DNA from: Rhizoctonia solani
Lineage: Eukaryota > Basidiomycota > Agaricomycetes > Cantharellales > Ceratobasidiaceae
DNA length: 64,000 bases
Reading direction: 5' to 3'
Assembly: GCF_016906535.1 (NCBI RefSeq)
Contig: NC_057378.1
Location: forward strand, 1,364,001 to 1,428,000
Position numbers and translations under genes: made by a program. This document shows positions 10,233 to 20,938 of this stretch, piece after piece. The notes beneath the pieces were generated by a model. It saw only the letters and a program-made list of their open reading frames with translations. It was not told the origin of the DNA and did not search any database. Within the stretch, counting starts at the first letter, position 1. Each line of letters opens with the position of its first letter.

Positions 10233-12867
10233 ATGCTTCGTTCTTTCCCTCGCTCTCTTCGAAGATATGCCACCTCGGCCCATCCCGTGGCAAAGTACGA
10301 TGTTTGTGTCATAGGCGGTGGTCACGCGGGGTGTGAAGCTGCGGCTGGGGCGGCTCGAGCTGGGGCACGTACCCTCTTACTAACCCAGAAACTCGAGACT
10401 ATTGGTGAAATGTCCTGTAATCCGAGTATTGGAGGAGTGGGTAAAGGGACACTGGTCAGGGAGGTGGACGCACTAGGCGGAGTGATGGGTCGCGCTGCTG
10501 GTATGTCATATCTGCCGAACAATTGACGATAAAAATCGAACATGTTACAGATGAGGCGGGAATTCAATGGCATATGCTAAACCGATCCAAGGGCCCTGCT
10601 GTTTGGGTATGTTTACCTACGTTTCGGGCTGCCTTTTCACTTAGGGATGTGCAGGGACCTAGAGCTCAAATGGATCGGACACTTTACAAACGTGCCGTTC
10701 AATCCACTCTCTCGCGTACTCCAAACCTCGAAACCCGGGCAGCTAGCGTACATGATCTGGTCCTCCAACCATATAGTTCGGCAAATCCCCTTACTCAACA
10801 ATCAGTCGTTGGAGTGAGGTTAGATACTGGGGAGATGATAAAATGTTCGGAAGTAGTAATTTGCACAGGGACCTTTTTGGCTAGAGAAATACATATCGGT
10901 ATGCTGAAATCCTCTAACTCAGGAAGCTAAGACTCACAACTCAGAATAGGGCACAAATCCTTCCCAGCCGGACGTCACAATGATCCTGCATCTCCCGCCT
11001 CAGGGCTCTCGTCTCACTGCACCGCGCCGGATTCCAGCTTGGACGACTGAAAACTGGCACTCCCGCTCGCCTCGACAAACAGAGTATCAATTTTCATGGA
11101 TTAGAGAGGCAGGATGGAGATATACCTGCCAGTGGGTTTGCATATTGGGGCCCAGGAGTCAAGTACGAGGTGCGCTGAGGGGTTGGATTTTGATAAGAAC
11201 GAATAGCTGATTTGGGTTCAGAACCAACAAGTAGCATGCTATAAAACGACGACTACGCCTGAGACTCATCGGATTATAACGGGGAACATTGATAAGACAA
11301 TGCACATACGCGAAACTGTCAAGGGTGCGTACTGTGATCAGCCCTCGATTTTTTTCAAACTCCTTGCTTTGATATCTGATTTCGTTGTACCAGGGCCGCG
11401 ATATTGCCCTTCGCTGGAAGCTAAAGTGTTGAGGTTCACAGAGAAGCTAGGACACATCATATGGCTGGAACCAGAAGGATTTGACTCGGGTACGTGCTCC
11501 GTCATTTCGAGCGATTATTTTGGCTAAAGTTGACGTTCATAGACTTGATTTATCCCAATGGATTGTCCAACAGTATGCCGGAAGATGTACAAGAACTATT
11601 GGTTCGAAGCGTCCCAGGCCTCGAAAACGCAAAGATCGTACGACCTGCCTATGGTGTCGAGTATGACCACATTGATCCACGTGAACTCAACCGTGCGTGT
11701 CACGCTCTAGTCGCCCTAAGCATAAACTGAATTGGATCCATAGACACGCTTGAGACCAAACGCATACGCGGTTTATTCTTGGCCGGTCAGATTAACGGCA
11801 CCACGGGATACGAGGAGGCTGCAGCACAAGGTGTTTTGGCAGGCATCAACGCTGGCTTGAGCGCATTAGGAAAGAAGCCCATGGTTATTGGTCGCGCTGA
11901 AGGGTACTTGGGGGTGATGGTGGATGATTTGATTGGAAAGGGTGTAGAGGAGCCTTGTAAGTTGTTGCGCTTGAGAGTGTATGCGCCTATGCATGCTAAA
12001 TATGCCAGATCGAATGTTCACCAGTCGAGCCGAGTACCGAATGTCGATTCGAAGCGACAATGCCGATATGAGGTTGACGCCCAAGGGTACGCCCTTCTAT
12101 GATATGTATGATTCACTTACTAACTGGGCTCTAGGCCGTGCGGCTGGAGTTGTATGTGACGGACGATGGGCCGAGTTCGAAAGTATGAAGGGGGACATGG
12201 ATCGAGCTGTGGAGCTTCTTGGAGAATGTGTGCTCAGTCCACAGGTTGGTTTATATTGATAGGTTATGATAACCAACGGTACTAACTTGCACGTCAGAAA
12301 TGGGAATCCCACGGCATTGCCGCAAAGCGAGATGGAGTTCCAAGGAGGTGGGTGTCCTCGACAATGTTCAGAACCATGTCCAACATATCACCTCAGTGGC
12401 CTTGAAATGTTACGAAATCCGGGAATAAACTGTCAAAAACTGGCTGGGGCGATCCCTGAACTCAGTAAACTCGATCCAAAAGCACTCGCACGAGTTGACG
12501 TTGAAGGTTCAAATTATCCATGCCTAATATTGAGTATATACTGACCATTAGTAGGTCAATACATGCACCATCTTAAACGACAAGAGGCCGATATTCGAGC
12601 GTTCGCGAGTGATGAGATATTGGTACTTGACCCCTCATTAGATTATGATTCCGTGATTGGGCTTAGTACAGAAGTTCGGGAACGGCTAAAACGAACGAGG
12701 CCGGGAAGTATTGTGAGTAGGTCGGTGGTTGATTCTTCAGGATAAGGCTGATAGTGGTGGGTGGACAGGGCGCTGCGAAACGGATGGAAGGCATGACTGC
12801 GTCGTCTGCAGTACTGTTATTGAGACATGCAAGAAAGATGGGGAGTGTAGAGAGTCGTATTATTTAG
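10233..12867 (+). CDS. MTO1: Mitochondrial tRNA uridine 5-carboxymethylaminomethyl modification enzyme MTO1/GidA, with apparent frameshift
   Basis: FAD enzyme that with MSS1 modifies the wobble uridine of mitochondrial tRNAs. Start at 10233 gives an Arg/Ser-rich mitochondrial-type leader ([15 protein letters not shown]). FAD-binding motif [13 protein letters not shown], then [20 protein letters not shown]. Further family blocks: [89 protein letters not shown], and a C-terminal helical domain ([17 protein letters not shown] ... [16 protein letters not shown]). About ten introns of 45-65 nt. Oddity: between [13 protein letters not shown] and [11 protein letters not shown] the reading frame changes at about 11011-11014 with no intron to explain it, as if one base were missing. 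Everything before and after is well conserved, so this is either a sequence error or a very young lesion. Confidence 0.93.
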
Positions 12868-13236
12868 GGCTTTTAGATGTTGTGTCGGTCTCCGATTTTT
12901 GATAGCTTTTGCATGATGTGCATAGTACATGATATTATTGAAATACTCCCACGTTTCTAAATTAGTAACCATAGCTTATAGAATAAGAATCCTAGGACTC
13001 TGACTGGAATCCAGAGCCATGAACGTACTGCTCTTTTTGGGTAACCGCTCGATGAAACCCACTGTGGTACCCAAACTGTAAGCTCGGCGCCTATGTTGCT
13101 TATGAAGGGGATATTATATATCCTGATAACTGTTGATCGCCACACTACCCCCTTACCAGCAGGCTCGAGATCGTGGGAAATCTTTCCTGTATTAAGGCAT
13201 TACTTACAGTACTTCAAACCAATTGAGACTGAAACT
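12868..13236. other. Spacer between MTO1 and NLR gene
   Basis: 369 bp; holds the MTO1 3' end and the promoter of the downstream gene. No TATA box or other element was singled out. Confidence 0.5.
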
Positions 13237-16200
13237 ATGCAGCAGTCTGGTCTAAACCTGCTTTCCCTAGGTAATACCAGGACCAGTCATAAGATCTGTG
13301 ATAATATGCTCATATGATACGTACCACAGATGGCGGTGGGATAACGGGCCTCTCGTCGCTGTTGATCATCAAGGAGATAATGACTAGATTGCAAGAAAAA
13401 GACCAACAGAAAGCGCTCAAGCCATACGAGTATTTCGATATGATTGCGGGAACTGGGACAGGAGCGTAAGTGATACAGCGGCTATTGCAAGTTGGATTTA
13501 CAGATTGCGACTGACTTTCACTATTCATAAGTATATCCGCTGTCATGCTAGGTAGATTACATATGAGCATTGATGATGCGATCAAGTCCTACCTTCACTT
13601 GATGAGGACTGTATTCTCTGAACGTAAATTCACGATGAAGCGGGATACGGGCGCATTCAAGTCGACTGTCCTGGAGAGAGAACTGAAAGAACTTGTCAAT
13701 AGGATGGCCGGGGACCCGAATGCCACGTTAATGGGATCAGCACGAGGCGAGGGATTACAATGCAAAGTGTGAGAGGATGGGCTTCAACAATTAATGATCC
13801 AGACACTGATACCATTCGGAAAAAAGGATAGTATATGCGATGTCTTCATTTAACTTAACTTCTTCTACTCCCATCCCTTTTCGGTCTTATTCTTCGGCAA
13901 CTGTTGCTACTAGCTGCCCAATCTGGGAAGTGTTACGCGCTACGATGGCCCATCCGGAGTTGTTTAAAGGCATTGAAGTTGATGTAGAAGGACTAGGTAT
14001 ACGGAACAGATTCACCGATGGTGGGCTCGGATGTGCCAACCCCACCCCCCATCTGCTAGAAGAGGCGAAAAAGGAATACCCTCACAGAGCTGTGGCCTCA
14101 ATCATCAGTATTGGCACAGGACATCCCAAGGCAATTCAAGTTACGACTGGGAAACTTGGGGGCAGCTGGGCTAACAGAGGGCCGGCAATTGCGAAGGCTA
14201 TGCAAGCGGCGCATGGGATGGCCGAAGGAAGTGAACGAGTAGCTGAAGAAATGGCACGGCGTTTCGCAGGTATTGGACACAGCTATTATCGTCTGAATGT
14301 GCAACAGGGAATTCAGGGAGTAAAATACGATGACTGGGAGCGGCTGGACGAAGTTGCAGAGCACACAAGGGTTTACCTGGACCAAGCTGAAATGAGATCA
14401 AAATTAAATAGACTGGTTAACGCAGCCCTCGAAAGAATCGCAGTCATGCAAGTGGCTCGGATAGGTAAGTGTTCAAACAAGAAAACTACAAGATGTCTCA
14501 TTTGAGGACTAGACGGTCATATCGAGAGTTCAACGGATCCCATGCAATATCAAATCCGAAGCTGTCCATCTTCATCTCAGCGGTTCACTGGACGAGGGTA
14601 CCACGTAAAGCTAATTAAGGCTTATTTTCTATGTGACTCGCCTGGTCGACGTCTTTTCGTTTTGTATGGGCTTGGCGGCGCGGGAAAGACACAGGTCGCG
14701 CTGAGATGTATCGAAGAGCTAAGAGAACGGTAAGATGCTAGTGTTTAGGAGAGGTGGTCCCGCGCTCATGTGTTGATGTTAGATTTGTACATGTGATTTT
14801 TGTTGATGCGTCATCGAACAGCAGTATCCAGACTTCGCTCACAACGATCGCGCTAAAAAATAACTTGGGCAAAACACACGAAGAAATGCTCGATTGGATC
14901 AACAGGCACAGTCACAACTGTTTATATGTACTTGACAACGCCGACGACCCAAAAATGAGGCTGCAGAGTTACTTTCCACAAAGCGGAGACTACAATATAC
15001 TAGTAACGACTCGATGCTCAGAGCTTGCAGATTTGGCAGGCAGCATCGATGCAATATGTAGCTTATCCGGGCTGCAAGAGGACGACGCGGTGGAGCTGTT
15101 GCTAAGGACCGCAAAACTGAGTCTAGACAAAATGGACGAACTAGATAAAGCAGCAATGCATAGTCTACTCAAGGTTAGCCATGTGATATCTATGGTTCAA
15201 AAAGCTGAAAGCGTTATACATAGAGGTTTGACTACTTAGCATTAGCAGTGGTGCAAGCGGGCGCATACATTTGGAAGATGCAGCTATCCATATCACAATA
15301 CTGGGACAGGTACTCGGTTCGCCAGAAAGCCGTACTCGAAAGGGGTATAGGTATTGGACTAGATGGATACGAGAAGACGGTATACACTACTTGGGAATTG
15401 AGCCTGAAACAAATCAGCTCACATGCCATGGAGCTGCTGTTCCTCATCGCGTTCCTACATCGTGAAGAAATACTGGAAGAAATTTTTCAACGAGCAGCAC
15501 GCAATATGCAGAAAGACGAGGACGAAGCTCTACTTAGAAATGAACAATCCGCAGTGGAGCAGAGAGTAAAAAATTTCTTGCGCCACCTAATAGAAAGTCG
15601 GTGGGAGGATACATTCACGCTCTACATGGGTGAACTCATGTCGTTCTCCCTGGTTACATATGACCGCGCATCCCAAGCGTATGCGATCCATCCATTGGTA
15701 CAAGACTGGGCGCAAGAATCCGCTTCCAAGGAAATGATCTCTATCCAACATAGCGCTCTCCTCCTTGCTCTATCGATTGATTGGAATAGGGGAAGTGCTG
15801 ATTATGCTTACAAGCGCCGTATCTTACCCAACGTCAACTTGATTTTCAAGGAGTTTCGATTGCACGATATAGACACTCTGGCTCGCTTTGCTGAAGTTTA
15901 TCGTAGTGCAGGCCAGTTCAACAACGAAGCAGCATTATGGGACCATGTCGTTATCACACAGAAACAGCAGATAGGGGAGCGCCATCCAAGAACTCTAGCA
16001 AACATCAGCAATTTAGCGAAAGCATACCAGGAGAAACGGGAGCTGAAGATATCAAAAGAACTTCAAGAGACTGCTTTGGCTGCACAGGTACAGGAACTGG
16101 GACAGGATCACCCCGACACATTAGAGACTATGCATAGGTTGGCGTGGACACTATATCTGGAGGGAAAATACGACAAGGCAGAACCGCTATTGACCACAGT

Positions 16201-17368
16201 CGTAACCTCTCGGAAGAAGGTGCTCGAGGAGGATCATCTAGATACGCTCGAAAGCTTAGACGATCTTGCAGCTATATATGGATCCCAAGGCCATCTGGTA
16301 AAAGCGGAACAACTTAGAGCAGTAGTGCTGGCGACTCGTAAACGACTGCTCGGAGAAGATCACGTTGACGTACTGGAAGGCATGAGCAACTTAGCACAGA
16401 CGTATAGCGAGCAGGATCGATCGGCTGAGGCAGAAGAGCTATACAGAACTGCACTTGCTTCCCAGAAGCGAGTGCTAGGAGACGACCACCGAGACACAAT
16501 GACCACCATGCACAATCTAGCACACACATACGTCAATCAAGGTCGATTGGCTGAGGCAGAAGAGCTATACATGACTGTACTTGCTTCCCGCAAACGAATG
16601 CTGGGAGATGACCACCGAGAAACAATAGCCACTATACACAATCTAGCACAGACATACGGCAACCAGGGTCGATTGGCCGAGGCAGAGGAGCTATACAGGA
16701 CTGTACTTGCTTCCCTGAAGCGATTGCTAGGAGATGACCACCGAGACACAATGGTCACCATGCACAATCTAGCACAGACATACGGCAACCAGGGCCGATT
16801 GGCCGAGGCAGAAGAGCTATACAAGACTGTACTTGATTCCCAGAAGCGAGTGCTAGGAGACGACCACCGAGACACAATGACCACCATGCACAATCTAGCA
16901 CAGACATACGGCAACCAGGGTCGATTGGCCGAGGCAGAAGAGCTATACACGACTGTACTTGATTCCCAGAAGCGGGTCTTAGGAGACGACCACCGATACA
17001 CAATGGTCACCATGTACAATCTAGCACATACATACGGCAACCAGGGTCGATTGGCTGAGGCAGAGGAGCTATATACGAATGTGGTTATCACGCGGGTACG
17101 AACCCTGGGGGAAGATCATCGAGAAACGCTAGATAGTATAATCGGTTTGGTCCGCGTATACACTCTCCAGCATCGTTTTGAAGAAGCCGAAGCTCTGGCG
17201 ATCCCAACGCTCGAATCTTGCCGTCGCACACTGGGGCCCAATCATTCTTATACAATTTACACGATGGTATATCTGGAGGATATATACTCTTTACTAGGGA
17301 AGATTGCTGAGCGGGATGCTCTCAGAGAAGAGCGTGTTGTCGTTGATTTTTCCGATTTAGACTCGTAG
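13237..17368 (+). CDS. NLR-like STAND protein: patatin domain, NB-ARC, TPR repeats
   Basis: Fungal NLRs of this type couple a ligand-sensing repeat domain and an ATPase switch to an N-terminal effector. The start at 13237 (MQQSGLNLLSL) splices over an intron at about 13271-13329 into the patatin glycine loop DGGGITGLSS. Then IAGTGTGAISAVMLGRLHMS at the nucleophile elbow and FTDGGLGCANPTPHLLEEA with the Asp of the Ser-Asp dyad. NB-ARC: Walker A GLGGAGKTQVAL (about 14670), Walker B CLYVLDNADDP, then NILVTTRCSELADLAG; winged-helix region around LSLKQISSHAMELLFLIAFL. C-terminus: about ten 42-residue TPR/kinesin-light-chain-like units, six of them nearly identical. The elbow has Gly where patatins carry Ser, and the loop has Thr where Arg is usual, so lipase activity is doubtful. 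Six or more introns; the last exon is open from about 15250 to the stop at 17368. Confidence 0.88.
16380..17090 (+). repeat. Near-identical 126 bp TPR-coding repeats
   Basis: About six tandem units of 126 bp within the NLR gene, each encoding a version of QGRLAEAEELY ... KRVLGDDHRDT ... TMHNLAQTYGN. Units are alike at synonymous sites too, whereas the TPR units before 16380 are clearly diverged. Confidence 0.85.
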
Positions 17369-17726
17369 TTGTATGATATCATCTGTTTTGTTCCCATTGC
17401 ATTACTATTTTTAGTGCTGCTTTACTGCTACATGTAGGCTCGCCACAAGAAGTGATTGGGATTACAAGTACGCCATAGATACGAAGGACAAGTCCTGTCT
17501 GAATATTGGGCGCCAGGTATATGGATGCTATCGAAATCTCCTGATAAAGTCTTTGAAACTAACATGCAACGCCGCGGTTCGGGTGTGGTCGGCCCCGCCC
17601 TGGAGCGGCGCGTGGCTACCGCCGGAAGCGAAGACAGGGGGTAGCTCACGTGACTCATTTCATCTCTGCCACGTTTTGTATAAACAGAGACCGCCTGGGT
17701 CCAATTTTCACCTACCATACTCACTC
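17369..17726. other. Spacer, NLR 3' end to FGGY gene promoter
   Basis: 358 bp. GC-rich patch at 17570-17640. A TTTTGTATAAACA string at 17674-17686 lies about 40 bp before the next start codon and could be a TATA-like element. Confidence 0.4.
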
Positions 17727-20014
17727 ATGGCGCATTATCTTGGACTTGAGCTCGCAACGGAACACGTACGCGCGACAGTTGTCGATGAAGGACTGGATAT
17801 AGTGTTTAGCGCTGCAGTTGAATTCGATACGGACCTTCCTGAGTTCCAGACGCGAGGCGGACTTTTCACTGCACCTGGAGATGTATGTACAACGAGCGTG
17901 GAGATGTGGCTCAAGGCGCTAGGTAAGTCTTATAGTAAGTGGCTAGAGCATAAAGAGCTGATGTTTAATCAGATATACTATTGTCCAAGCTTAAGACTGG
18001 CGTCGACCTTGCCCGGATACGCGCTGTAGGAGGGTGTGCTCAGCATGCAGCTGTCTGGTGCACTGCCGCTGCCAAATCTCATATGTCCGGCCTCGATCAT
18101 ACCAAGACTTTACACGCGCAACTGGGCAGCCCATCGACACTCGCACTCGTTCATACCCCCGTTACCCAAGATACCTCGACCGCATCCCAGGCACGCACGA
18201 TCGAGACAGCACTCGGAGGCCCAGATGCGCTAGCCCAGAGACTAGGCACTGCCACACCTACTACAGCTGCCCAAGCAATCAAGATCCGTGAAGGCAACCC
18301 CGACGCGTGGACCCATACCTCGCACGTTGTCCTCGCAAGCGCGTTTTTAGCAAGTCTGTTCGTCGGAGATTGGGCTCCGGCTACCGAGGCTGAAGCTGTC
18401 GCGACTGGCTTCTGGAATGTGGAGCGTGGTGGTTGGGACGAGGAGGTTCTGGAGTTGGCTGGTGGTGGGAGCAAGGAAGAAGGACAAAGGCTCAAGGAGA
18501 TGTTGGGTGCTGTGTGCCCATCTGGTACGACAACGGTTGGAACCATCAGCACGTACTTCTGCCAACGATATGGATTCAGTCCCGAGACACCAGTAGCACC
18601 ATTCACATCCGATCATCTGGCCACCTACTTATCCCTATCAGCTTGCCTTTCATCTTCCCCATCGCAAACCACCCCAGATGCTATTCTTGCTTTCGGCCCT
18701 ACGGACGTACTCCTTTCTCCAGTGCCCAGCTCTGCTCCATCTCCACCTCCCCGTTCACGGCACTATACCCTCCTACCCCACCCTTGCACACCCAAATCGT
18801 ACATTACCGTTCTTGCGTCGCGTAATGGTGACGTTCCTCGCGCACTGGTCCGAGACATGTACACCAAGTCATGGGCCGCGTTCGACAGACTCGTTAGCGT
18901 TGTCCCGCCTGGTGGTGCCATTGGTCTCGACGACAAACTTTTCAGTTTCTGGCTGCTTCAACCCGAGGGCCCACCGTTCGAGCACGTCAAGGGTATCTAT
19001 CGATTCGAAACCGGTGTCAAGGTCAACGAATTCAGAGACCTACGCGCCAATCCCAGGCAAGTCCTTGTCTATCAATAATTTTCCGAAATTAAATTAGATT
19101 AACCGGCCGGGCGCTTATCTAGATGCTTGCTTGAATCTCAACTCATGAACCTTCGCGTAAAGCATGCCCGGATGACGTCCCTATTGACGTCTACGCCAAC
19201 TCCCAATCGTCCTACTTCGTTGCTCGCCACCTCGCTTTCGACCATCTTTGACCCTTATACCTCGTCGGCTCTTCCGTCCCGGATCCTAGCCCTGGGCGCT
19301 GCCGCCGGATTCGCTTCTGTCGCGTCCATCACCGCAGATGTTTTCGGTGCACGGGTCTTGGTACCTCGAAGCGTTATAACAAGGGGAGCTCCGGTCACTC
19401 CACTCATGACGCCTACGAGGGGCGCTGGGATCCTTGGTTTCCCTAGCGGAGGCGGAAGCGGCACTTCGACACCCGGTCTAGTTGTCCCTGGCCAACAGCC
19501 CCAATCTCAACAGCAGCAACAACCCGCCCCCGACACGCGTGCTGCTCTTGGCGCAGCGTACCTTGCCAGGTGGTCCGTCCTCAGCACTGGGACCGACTTT
19601 GAAGATGACGTTCGCACCGTCATCCGAAAACGCGCAAAACTCAGCGGGGCGCTCGGACTCGGCGTCCCAGTTGGCACATACGGGCGCAGCGGACTCGGCG
19701 CGAGCGTTCTCGTCGAAGAGGACGAAGAAGAAAAAGAGGACGAGAACGGCGACATGCACGAACGAACAAACACAAACTCGACCACGGCCACGAGCTTGAG
19801 CCTTCACTTGTCGCTTCCTCCGCAGCAACCGCCCAATGCTGCGAACCCCACCACCACAAGTGCGAGCGTACATGCGCTCCCGACCGACGAATCGGATGCT
19901 TTGCTCGGATTGGCCAAAGTAGCCGAAGGAGATATGGATGCGTTTTCCGCATACGCGGCTCTGATCCCTGAGTGGTGCCGATTGGAAGGGATGCTCGTCC
20001 GGGGCGTTGTCTAA
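17727..20014 (+). CDS. Xylulokinase-like FGGY carbohydrate kinase, highly divergent at the active site
   Basis: FGGY family; xylulokinase phosphorylates D-xylulose for the pentose phosphate pathway. Three exons. Exon 1 starts MAHYLGLELATEHVRATVVD (N-terminal ATPase strand). An intron at about 17922-17972 leads into LLSKLKTGVDLARIRAVGG-CAQHAAVW, then TASQARTIETALGGPDALAQ, the HVVLASAFLASLFVGDWAPA helix, GTISTYFCQRYGF, and ENP-like late blocks up to FRDLRANPR. The second intron (19057-19122) begins GCAAGT and ends CTAG, a GC-AG intron, and joins to CLLESQLMNLRVKHARM, typical of xylulokinase. Odd: the usual catalytic Asp-Ala/Ser-Gly-x-Asn block reads EAEAVATGFWNV, the Gly-Asp-Asn-Pro-Ala-Thr block reads TSDHLATYLS, and the Gly-Gly-Ala-Ser nucleotide loop reads LGAAAGFASV. 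The C-terminal domain has long insertions (Gln-rich; an acidic EEDEEEKEDEN run). It may have lost activity or changed function. Confidence 0.8.
19057..19122 (+). other. GC-AG intron in the FGGY gene
   Basis: 66 nt. Donor AG|GCAAGT, acceptor ATCTAG|ATGC. Removing it joins ANPR to CLLESQLMNLR in frame; retaining it brings an in-frame stop. No GT donor nearby restores the conserved block. Confidence 0.8.
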
Positions 20015-20938
20015 CGGACCATCGACCCACCTAAAATCAAAACCATCTTGCCTAGACTTAAATACAAAACACACACATATATACAAGACAAGAAGATTCA
20101 AATCTCGGGATCTTCGACATCTATATATTCTCTGTCTTGACGATCTCCACGCTTTCTTCCGTACCTCCCTCGTATGAGCACCTATAAACCCCACCGTATC
20201 CTCGACCTTGATGTTATTTCTCTTTGCTCTGCCCGCTCCGTATCCCACATTGCACAAGTGTATACCACAGCACTAGCACTAGCATTCATTGCTTTTCCGC
20301 GTTGGTCAAATACGATAACGAATTGTTTTAGGATTATTTATTGAAGATTTGGTCTAAACCTTGATTGTTTGAGATGTCAGTGCGCGGAGATTTTTTGAAG
20401 TTATGTTGTGGACGTTGGGTACCCTTTTTAGGGAGTTTGATCGGCTTGGGTGTTGCTTGTCAGTAATTAACAGGTCAGACTCAGGTGAGTTGTAGCTGGA
20501 ATGTTAGGGTTTCATCTTAATTCCTCCTTCAAGAGACAAGTGAGCACATGGGGGGTAGTATCACTAATGTTACTGAAAGCCTGGAGTCTACTCGACAAGT
20601 TATTGTCATCTGAAATCAAGGAAAATTCACATGCGAGTTTGAATACAGAAGCTGGTAACAGTGACAAACTGGCTCTACGATAGCTATACAACCAATAACC
20701 TCGTACATTGGAATGCACAGGAAGACAGTGAACAAATAGGACACATTTATAGAGGACTTTCATGGCCGAAATGCATGTTATTGCGACTAAATCTAGGAAG
20801 AACCACAAGACATCAAACATACTATGATCGCTGGTAAGAACAGGGCACGCCTCTACGAAATCTTGTCAATGAATAAACACCTCATCGAGCACCGAAACAC
20901 TAACGTACTATTCCTACAAAGAAAAGGCGGATCCCTAA
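20015..20938. other. Convergent intergenic region, 0.9 kb
   Basis: Lies between the 3' ends of the FGGY gene (+) and the NACHT-WD40 gene (-). Probable 3' UTRs; no further gene or repeat was recognised. Confidence 0.5.

Noticed and set aside
16537..17091. 184-codon open frame on the minus strand opposite the TPR repeats
   Set aside because: It exists because the repeat unit has the same length and codon bias in each copy; its product is a mirror of the TPR DNA, with no independent motif.
19478..20257. 259-codon open frame on the minus strand over the FGGY gene
   Set aside because: Antisense to a conserved coding exon; composition is explained by GC-rich codons and there is no family signature.
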